DNA from: an uncultured Collinsella sp.
Lineage (GTDB): Bacteria; Actinomycetota; Coriobacteriia; Coriobacteriales; Coriobacteriaceae
Assembly: GCA_938023705.1 (NCBI GenBank)
Contig: CALJDJ010000054.1
Location: 1 to 63,696, forward strand
Reading direction: 5' to 3'
Length of the DNA stretch: 63,696 bases
The position numbers were made by a program, and so were the translations under genes. This document shows positions 58,208-63,696 of this stretch, in pieces (position 1 is the stretch's first letter; the number at the start of each line of letters is the position of its first letter). The notes beneath the pieces were generated by a model that had not been told where the DNA came from, made no database searches, and saw only the letters and a program-made list of their open reading frames with translations.

Positions 58208-59941
58208 ATGGCGAACGACAGCAAGACATGGCGGTGCGGAAAGTACGAGCTCAGCTTTGATCGTCCGCGCATCATGGGCGTCCTCAATGTGACGCCCGAT
58301 TCGTTTAGCGACGGCGGGGAGCACTTCGACCCGGATGCCGCCATCGAGTACGGCCTGGCGATGCTCGATGCCGGCGCCGACATCATCGACGTGGGCGGCG
58401 AGTCCACGCGCCCCGGCTTTACCCCGGTCAACCCCGACGAGGAGGCGCGTCGCGTGCTGCCCGTCGTGCGCGCGCTCGCCAAAGAGGGCGCTATCGTCTC
58501 GATCGATACGCGTCATGTGGCGGTTGCCAAGGCGGCGGTGCGCTGCGGTGCTTCGATTGTCAACGATGTGACGGGCTTCACCGACCCCAAGATGGTCGAG
58601 TTCGTTAAGACGAGCACCTGCGGCGTCATCGTAATGCACGCCGGCGAGGTCGCCGCACCCGCTCGTACGCACGCGACGGTGCAGCTCGATACTTCGGCCG
58701 CGGCGTTTGTTGCCGAGAAGGCGCGCGAGGCGGCCGCCGAGGCTGCGCGCGAGGCTGAGAAGCCCGCTCGTCGCCGTCGCGGCAAGTTGTTGGGCGACCC
58801 TAAGCCCGAGGCAAAGCTCCCGGGTGGCGTGGTGCAGCCCTCGCTGCCGTTTGGCGAATCGGAGCCCGCGCCCGAGCCTGTTGACGAGCCAGAGACGCCG
58901 ACTGCCGAGCAGGCTGCCCCTGCCGCCGCTGCACCCGAGACCGTGCCCGCAGCTACCGAAGCCACACCAGAGCCCAGCGACCACCTGGCCGCCATGATGC
59001 GCCGCAGTGCCCGCCGTGAGGAAGCCTATGTGCCCACCTCGCAGCTCCGCCGCTTTACCCTGCCCGATTCGGCGCCCATCATGCGCCGCGTCATGGGCTT
59101 TCTGTCCGATCAGGCCCGCACGCTCATCCATGCCGGCGTGTCGCGCGACCGCATCTGCATCGATCCCGGTCCGGGCTTTGGCAAGACGGCCAACGAGGAT
59201 ATCGTCATCCAGCGCGAGACCGCCAAGATGGCGTCGCTGGGCTATCCGCTCATGTGCGCCGTGTCGCGCAAGCGTTTTGTGGGCGCCGTCTCGGGCGTGA
59301 CCGAGGCCGCCGCGCGCGATGCCGCCACGTTTGGCGTGTGCCTGGGCGCCATCCAGGCCGGTGCCAACATCGTGCGCGTGCACGACGTCACCGGTTTCGC
59401 GCAGTTCCTGAACGGTTACTGGGCTGTCGCCAAGCCGCAGCCACGTCGCGCGTTTGTGGCCGTGGGTTCCAACCTGGGGCATCGCTGCGACAACATCCGC
59501 GCCGCCCGCGACATGATTGCCGAGATCCCGCTCACCTGCGTGTCCAACTCCTCGCGCATCTACGAGAGCGAGCCGGCCTACGAGACGCGCCAGGACGCGT
59601 TTGCCAACGCCGTTATCGAGATCAAAACCGAGCTGGCGCCGCTGGTGCTGCTCGACGAGCTGCAGAAGATCGAGCTCGAGCTGGGCCGCGACCGTTCCAA
59701 GAAGGCTAAGGTCAACGGCCCACGCACTATCGACTTGGACCTGCTGTGGATGGATGGCGAGACTCACGGCGGCAAAAAGCTGCGCCTGCCGCATCCGCTG
59801 ATCGGCGAGCGCGACTTTGTGCTGGTGCCGCTCGAGGACCTGATGCACGACCCGGCGCGGTTCTTCCGCTTCAACGGCGTCGAGGTCAAGGAGCCCGAGG
59901 ATCGCGTGGGCCATATCGTGGGCGAATTGGGGCGTATGTAG
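58208..59941 (+). CDS. folP-folK: Dihydropteroate synthase-HPPK fusion with large insertion
   Basis: 577 residues. The DHPS begins PRIMGVLNVTPDSFSDGG and has IDVGGESTRPG, then IVNDVTG and CGVIVMHAGE. At this point about 135 residues rich in Ala, Glu and Pro are inserted (about 145-283) before the domain resumes with RRVMGFL and IDPGPGFGKT. HPPK follows from about 412 (FVAVGSNLGHR, NGPRTIDLDLL, HPLIGERDFVL). The two enzymes make consecutive folate intermediates. ATG 58208 follows TAGGAGG. The insertion is unusual; domain fusion of folP and folK itself is known elsewhere. Confidence 0.93.
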   Translation: MANDSKTWRCGKYELSFDRPRIMGVLNVTPDSFSDGGEHFDPDAAIEYGLAMLDAGADIIDVGGESTRPGFTPVNPDEEARRVLPVVRALAKEGAIVSIDTRHVAVAKAAVRCGASIVNDVTGFTDPKMVEFVKTSTCGVIVMHAGEVAAPARTHATVQLDTSAAAFVAEKAREAAAEAAREAEKPARRRRGKLLGDPKPEAKLPGGVVQPSLPFGESEPAPEPVDEPETPTAEQAAPAAAAPETVPAATEATPEPSDHLAAMMRRSARREEAYVPTSQLRRFTLPDSAPIMRRVMGFLSDQARTLIHAGVSRDRICIDPGPGFGKTANEDIVIQRETAKMASLGYPLMCAVSRKRFVGAVSGVTEAAARDAATFGVCLGAIQAGANIVRVHDVTGFAQFLNGYWAVAKPQPRRAFVAVGSNLGHRCDNIRAARDMIAEIPLTCVSNSSRIYESEPAYETRQDAFANAVIEIKTELAPLVLLDELQKIELELGRDRSKKAKVNGPRTIDLDLLWMDGETHGGKKLRLPHPLIGERDFVLVPLEDLMHDPARFFRFNGVEVKEPEDRVGHIVGELGRM

Positions 59942-60643
59942 ATGATCGAGATGAATGCTGTTGTCGCCGGTACCGAGCTCGACGCGGCGCGTGACGCGGG
60001 CCGCGAGGGCATGTCCGCGGGCCGGTGCGCGTGGAGCGCGGGCGATGCATCGCTGACGTTTTCGCTGGTCGTGCGCCCCGATGTGAACATGCACGCCTTC
60101 CACGGCCTGCCGTTTGTGGCCGCAATGGGCATGATGGACGCGCTCGCGGGCACGGCCGCAACGCCGGGCCTGGGGCTTGCCGGCAAGGTGGGCATCCAGT
60201 GGCCGAGTGGCATCGTGTGCGGCGCGCCTGCGTTTGAGACGTCGCTCGCGCGCGTCGCCGTCAACGGCGGTGCCGGTGCCGCGGGCATGTTTGCCGCGGT
60301 GACGGTGGATATTGAGCGTTCGGCACTGGGCGAGCTCGGCGTGGATATGGGCGACGAGGTACTGGTCGAGGCATTGGCCGCGGCGGTGCTCGCTCGCGTT
60401 GACGCCTGGGCGGTTGCCGCCAACACACCACAGGGCGCTGCCGGCCCGCTGGCCCCGGTGCTGGGCGAGTATTTCGATATGGTGCCGCTGCTGGGTCGTC
60501 AGGTCGCGGCGGTGTCGCCCAACGGCCTGCCGCTCGCGGTCGGCGTGTTTGCGGGCCTGGACATCTGGGGCCGCGCGACCATTAAGACTGACGCCGGCGA
60601 GCAAGAGTTTCCGCCCGAGGCCGTGCGCATTCGCGGGCTGTAG
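59942..60643 (+). CDS. BirA-like biotin/lipoate ligase domain, degenerate
   Basis: 233 residues resembling the catalytic and C-terminal domains of biotin-protein ligase: LTFSLVVRPDV, GLGLAGKVGIQWPSG (KWPND box in active enzymes), NGGAGAAGM and the C-terminal GRQVAAVSPNGLPLAVGVF, GLDIWGRATI. There is no N-terminal DNA-binding domain. The box is altered (QWPSG), so the usual Lys and Asp are missing, and activity is doubtful. It starts directly after the folPK stop, so the two are co-transcribed. It could be a regulator-like relic or a ligase with other residues. Confidence 0.7.
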   Translation: MIEMNAVVAGTELDAARDAGREGMSAGRCAWSAGDASLTFSLVVRPDVNMHAFHGLPFVAAMGMMDALAGTAATPGLGLAGKVGIQWPSGIVCGAPAFETSLARVAVNGGAGAAGMFAAVTVDIERSALGELGVDMGDEVLVEALAAAVLARVDAWAVAANTPQGAAGPLAPVLGEYFDMVPLLGRQVAAVSPNGLPLAVGVFAGLDIWGRATIKTDAGEQEFPPEAVRIRGL

Positions 60644-60679
60644 CGCGCGGCGCCCGCACTCAAAGATAACGATGACAAC

Positions 60680-60712
60680 AAGACCCTTCTCGGCTGTGCC
60701 GGGGAGGGTCTT
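60680..60712 (+). terminator. Terminator after the BirA-like gene
   Basis: AAGACCCTTCTC pairs with GGGAGGGTCTT around a short loop; the following T-run is weak. Confidence 0.65.
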
Positions 60713-60741
60713 GCTTGTCTGGGGAATGGGTTGTCAGCACC

Positions 60742-60782
60742 CTATTCCTCAAAACTGAAAATCTTTCGATTTTGAGGAATAG
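60742..60782. repeat. 41-bp palindrome, copy 1
   Basis: CTATTCCTCAAAA and TTTTGAGGAATAG arms (13 bp, perfect) enclose 15 bases. Two more copies of the same length lie at 60828 and 62101, around the ATPase gene. Confidence 0.9.
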
Positions 60783-60827
60783 AATTAAGCCAGCTCGGCC
60801 TTTAACGAGGTATATTCGTTGCAGAGT

Positions 60828-60868
60828 CTATTCCTCAAAACTGAATTATTTTCGTTTTTGAGGAATAG
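60828..60868. repeat. 41-bp palindrome, copy 2
   Basis: Same 13-bp arms as at 60742, with a different 15-base core. A TATATT -10-like box at 60811 lies between copies 1 and 2, so the palindromes may be operators around the ATPase promoter. Confidence 0.9.
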
Positions 60869-60894
60869 CGATAGAAGACCGCAGGGAGGCACCA

Positions 60895-62091
60895 ATGAAA
60901 CTCATCAATAGAACGTCATATATGGACACGTTGACGAGCCTTATTGGCGTACCGGACATCAAGGTCATAACGGGCATTCGCCGTAGCGGTAAGTCAAAAT
61001 TGCTCGAGGCCCTCCGCGATTACGTGGAGGCAAATCTGTCCAATTCGAATGTCATCCATATCAATTACAACCTCGACGAGTTCGAGGGCCTGCTCGAATA
61101 TCATGCCCTGCTCGCCTATGTGAAAGAGCATCGAGTGTCCGACAAGCAAAACTTCCTGCTTATCGACGAGGTTCAGATGTGCGACGGCTTTGAACGCGCG
61201 ATTAACAGCCTCCATGCATCCGAGCAGTACGACATCTTCACCACCGGATCGAACGCCTTTTTGCTGTCGAGCGATCTGTCGACGCTCTTTACGGGGCGCA
61301 CGTTCGAGATCGAGGTTTTCCCATTCTCGTTTGAGGAGTATCGCTTCTATAGTGACGAGGGCGAGGTCGATCACGACTTCGATGAGTACGCGAGAACCGG
61401 CGGTATGTCCGGCTCTTACCCTTATCCACTGCAGGAGCAGCGCTACCAATATCTTTCCAATGTCTTCAAAACGCTCATCGTGAGGGATATCGTGCAGCGG
61501 CATAACGTGAGAAACGAATCGGCACTGCTGCGCATTGCCGATTACATGATGGACAACGTCTCCAACATAACGTCGGCACGCAGCATTACAGATGTTTTGA
61601 ATGCGGATGGGCTAAAGATTACGAACAAGACGGTCGGCACGTACATGGGGTACCTGTGCGATGCGTTTGCCTTCTATAAAGTTCGTCGGTACGACATTCG
61701 CGGCAAAAAATACCTTAAGAGCGGCGAGAAGTATTACCTGGCAGACCACGCGTTCAAATACGCACTGCTTGGTACACGTGATATGGATTGGGGGCGCGTA
61801 TACGAGAACATGGTGGCCATCGAGCTGCTGCGGCGCGGATACGAGGTATACGTCGGCGTGCTCTATAAAAAGGAAATAGACTTTGTAGCAATCAAACGGA
61901 GCGAGAAGCTCTATATCCAGGTGAGCGACGACATTAGCTCGGATAAGACGTTTGAACGCGAGATTTCGCCACTGCTGAGCATTGGCGATGCGTATCCCAA
62001 GATGATTCTTGCTCGCACGCATCACGAGGCCACGGATCGCGATGGGGTGCAGATCGTGGACCTGGCGAGGTGGTTGTGCGGCGAGGCTTAG
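60895..62091 (+). CDS. AAA_14/DUF4143-type ATPase
   Basis: 398 residues: Walker A GIRRSGKSKL (27-36), Walker B FLLIDEVQ (D91, E92), a sensor region FTTGSNAFLLSS, and a C-terminal DUF4143 part with LADHAFKYALLG. The ending KKEIDFVAIKRSEKLYIQV resembles a PD-(D/E)XK-like core. Such genes are abundant in gut bacteria and often multicopy; function is unknown. GGGAGG precedes ATG 60895. GC content is lower than the neighbours. The gene stands alone between identical-armed palindromes, which suggests autoregulation or mobility. Confidence 0.88.
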   Translation: MKLINRTSYMDTLTSLIGVPDIKVITGIRRSGKSKLLEALRDYVEANLSNSNVIHINYNLDEFEGLLEYHALLAYVKEHRVSDKQNFLLIDEVQMCDGFERAINSLHASEQYDIFTTGSNAFLLSSDLSTLFTGRTFEIEVFPFSFEEYRFYSDEGEVDHDFDEYARTGGMSGSYPYPLQEQRYQYLSNVFKTLIVRDIVQRHNVRNESALLRIADYMMDNVSNITSARSITDVLNADGLKITNKTVGTYMGYLCDAFAFYKVRRYDIRGKKYLKSGEKYYLADHAFKYALLGTRDMDWGRVYENMVAIELLRRGYEVYVGVLYKKEIDFVAIKRSEKLYIQVSDDISSDKTFEREISPLLSIGDAYPKMILARTHHEATDRDGVQIVDLARWLCGEA

Positions 62092-62100
62092 CAAAAGGTC

Positions 62101-62141
62101 CTATTCCTCAAAATCGAAAAAATTTCGATTTTGAGGAATAG
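62101..62141. repeat. 41-bp palindrome, copy 3
   Basis: CTATTCCTCAAAA and TTTTGAGGAATAG arms with a 15-base core, 9 bases after the ATPase stop codon. Confidence 0.9.
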
Positions 62142-62190
62142 GACCGATGCGTTGCCTAGTTCGCCGCTCGCGCTCGACTTAAACCCCGCC

Positions 62191-62964
62191 TTACCCCAGC
62201 CTCTGCATGCGGCGGTAGATTTCGCAGATGCCTTTGATAGTGAGCTGCCCGTCGACCACGTCGAAGGCGTCGGTCGAATCGGCGACGATGCTGGCGAGAC
62301 CGCCTGTGGCGATAACGGTGGCGTCCTCGCGCCCCAGCTCGCGCTTCATGCGGGCGACCAGGCCCTCGGCCATGGCTGCGGCGCCCGTTACGGCGCCGAC
62401 TTTGATGCACTCCTCGGTATCGCGGCCGATGACGTGCTCGGGTGCCTCAAGCGGAACGCTGGCGAGCTTGGCGGCTCGGGCGGCGAGCGCGTCCATCGAA
62501 ATGCGGATGCCCGGCGCAATCGCTCCGCCAATGTAATAGCCGTCCTCGTCGATGACGTCGATATTGGTTGCGGTGCCAAAGTCCACCACGATCGCCGGGG
62601 CGCCGTAGAAGGTCTCGGCAGCGACGGCGTTGGCGATGCGGTCGGCACCAACGGCCTGGGGACGCGCCGCCCGCAGCTTGGTCACCGCGGCCGTCTGTGG
62701 CCCAATGACGATGGCGTCTGCCGCGATGCGGTCGGCCACGGCGTGCCACTCGCGCGAGAGCTGCGGCACCACTCCGGCAAAGGCAATCGCATCGACCGCG
62801 TTGAGCGAGAGGTCGTACATCTTAAAGAAGCCCATCAGGCGCACGTGGATCTCGTCGGCGGTATAGGAGCGGTCGGTGGGCATGCGCCATGACTGCACCA
62901 GCTCGTCTCCGTCAAACAGGCCCATGGCCGTCTGCGTGTTTCCCATATCGATAGCGAGCAGCAT
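62191..62964 (-). CDS. coaX: Type III pantothenate kinase
   Basis: 257 residues: MLLAIDMGNTQTAMGLFDGD, split as the phosphate-binding GNT box, then GADRIANAVAA, VVDFGTATNIDVI and GGAIAPGI. CoaX phosphorylates pantothenate, the first step to coenzyme A, using a monovalent cation. The start is the ATG before LLAIDMG with TGGAG upstream; the frame reading on to 63342 would cross tRNA-Met and is not real. Confidence 0.95.
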   Translation of the reverse strand: MLLAIDMGNTQTAMGLFDGDELVQSWRMPTDRSYTADEIHVRLMGFFKMYDLSLNAVDAIAFAGVVPQLSREWHAVADRIAADAIVIGPQTAAVTKLRAARPQAVGADRIANAVAAETFYGAPAIVVDFGTATNIDVIDEDGYYIGGAIAPGIRISMDALAARAAKLASVPLEAPEHVIGRDTEECIKVGAVTGAAAMAEGLVARMKRELGREDATVIATGGLASIVADSTDAFDVVDGQLTIKGICEIYRRMQRLG

Positions 62965-63100
62965 GTCTACTCCAGGTGTCGGCGTAAAAGGACGCGCACC
63001 ATTGTATACGCGTCGCCGACGGCGCTCGACTGCGATTCGTTGACGGTGATATGGGCTGAGGAGTTTAAATATGAAGGAATTATGCTCTACGAGATTTTCC

Positions 63101-63129
63101 TTGCCGTTTACCGAACTCCCGCGTAAGAT
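63101..63129 (+). promoter_or_regulatory. Promoter of tRNA-fMet
   Basis: TTGCCG, exactly 17 bases, then TAAGAT (63124-63129), about 31 bases before the tRNA. Confidence 0.6.
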
Positions 63130-63160
63130 TCTTTCTTGCGCACATGAGGCGCCCAGACAT

Positions 63161-63237
63161 TGCGGGGTGGAGCAGTCTGGTAGCTCGCCGGGCTCATAAC
63201 CCGGAGGTCGTAGGTTCAAATCCTGCCCCCGCGACCA
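63161..63237 (+). tRNA. Initiator tRNA-Met (CAT)
   Basis: The 77-nt tRNA has anticodon CAT in a stem with three G-C pairs (GGGCTCATAACCC), the mark of initiator tRNA. The first acceptor pair is T-G, weak as in initiators. CCA is encoded. Confidence 0.93.
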
Positions 63238-63246
63238 AGAAATTGC

Positions 63247-63278
63247 AGCTCGTCGGCCTAGCCGGCGAGCTTTTTTGT
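63247..63278 (+). terminator. Terminator of tRNA-fMet
   Basis: AGCTCGTCGGC pairs with GCCGGCGAGCT (G-T tolerated) and is followed by TTTTTT. Confidence 0.85.
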
Positions 63279-63326
63279 TATTCCGGGACCGTATTTTCGG
63301 TCCAATTCTCGGCCTCTCAAACAAAA

Positions 63327-63622
63327 TCTCGATCTGTAACATCTAGACCCGATTTGGGCGGCTAGGTGTTACAGATTGAGATGTTGAGTCCCCGCCTGGA
63401 CGGTTTGTCTAAATCTGTAACATGAGGGACGGATTTTGCCGAGTTGTTGTTACAGATTGAGATTTTCTTGCAGGCGGGTCCCGTTTGTCTTGATTTGTAA
63501 CATCTGGGGCCCATTTTGCCGAGTAACCGTTACAGATCTAGATCTTTCGGCAGGCTAGATTGGTTTGTCTCGATCTGTAACAGTAAAGGGGCAAAAGTGG
63601 GTCCAGATGTTACAGATCTAGA
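63327..63622. repeat. Palindrome array B: four 55-bp units, 80-81 bp period
   Basis: Units at 63327-63381, 63408-63462, 63488-63542 and 63568-63622, each with 15-base arms of the TCTCGATCTGTAACA type and a 25-base core. Linkers are 26, 25 and 25 bases. Three cores share ATTTTGCCGAG-like strings, and the fourth carries the reverse complement type GGCAAAAGTGGG. The rest of the window to 63696 shows no gene, and the array could not be followed further. Confidence 0.92.
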
Positions 63623-63696
63623 TTGTTGAGGATGGGTCGAGGGTGGCGCGCGCAGACGTGGTGTAAGAGCGTCCCGAGGTCCGTCGCTGCAAGTCC

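Noticed and set aside
58010..60604. 864-codon minus-strand frame opposite folPK
   Set aside because: Antisense shadow rich in His/Arg/Gly; the plus-strand enzymes are clear.
62967..63342. N-terminal extension of coaX
   Set aside because: It would read through the tRNA-fMet gene; the real start precedes LLAIDMGNT.
63327..63622. Integron attC-like sites
   Set aside because: The arms GTTACAG do not fit the GTTRRRY core, and no cassette genes or integrase are seen.

Overview
The window looks like a chromosomal segment of a gut Coriobacteriia, most probably Collinsella (C. aerofaciens group). The reasons are the high-GC coding sequence, ATG/GTG/TTG starts with strong AGGAGG-type ribosome binding sites, an electron-bifurcating NfnAB pair, a very large mucin-type surface glycosidase next to a sortase, and dense palindromic intergenic repeats of a kind I associate with this genus. 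The genus is inferred from the look of the sequence, not from a database match.

Layout. 1-280: tRNA-Ile (cut by the window edge), tRNA-Ala, tRNA-Ile. 462-3785: a bifunctional-nuclease-domain protein, two small conserved proteins and the GTPase TypA/BipA. 3915-5856 (minus): a bactofilin-like membrane protein and a TRIC/UPF0126 channel. 5988-7294: a Vsr/DUF559-like nuclease homologue between two inverted copies of a palindrome, then a tRNA-Ser scrap and two tRNA-Ser genes. 7993-11397: rpsF-ssb-rpsR-rplI with a candidate autoregulatory leader, then dnaB. 11491-17859: purA, purD, a NUDIX hydrolase, an ABC exporter and a membrane protein. 18083-22838: carAB. 23750-32363: a 2137-residue LPXTG-type GH31 protein, purE, a class B-like sortase and a MoaE-like protein. 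33971-37593: purF, purM, purN. 37719-44219: a PTS IIA-like protein, a PrsA-like foldase, YqeY, a four-gene polar amino acid ABC transporter and a cytidylate-kinase-like protein. 44682-47925 (minus): nfnB, nfnA, pth. 48039-49771: a second nuclease homologue between two 205-bp inverted-repeat elements. 49857-52448 (minus): prs, glmU. 52654-55893: an ECF transporter operon (T, fused A-A, S). 56429-60643: exodeoxyribonuclease III, sirtuin, a folP-folK fusion and a BirA-like protein. 60895-62964: an AAA_14/DUF4143 ATPase flanked by 41-bp palindromes, and coaX. 63161-63696: initiator tRNA-Met and a regular palindrome array.

Metabolically, purA, D, E, F, M and N with prs feed purine synthesis, carAB supplies carbamoyl phosphate, and folPK supplies folate. 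NfnAB balances NADH, NADPH and ferredoxin as expected of an anaerobe. The surface glycosidase and the sortase point to host-glycan use.

The most unusual content is the repeat landscape. Several unrelated repeat families share one design: conserved inverted arms, a fixed total length (41, 55, about 117 or about 205 bp) and a largely unconserved core. Three accessory genes (two nuclease homologues and the AAA_14 ATPase) each sit between copies of their own repeat. Two arrays at 44324 and 63327 consist of a 15-mer in alternating orientation every 40 bp. A pair of elements at 14949 and 40044 shows compensatory changes in its stems. A 189-bp palindrome-bounded segment lies in frame inside the ECF ATPase gene. 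A further family of hairpins carrying a GGGAC motif is scattered between genes and may be of the REP type.
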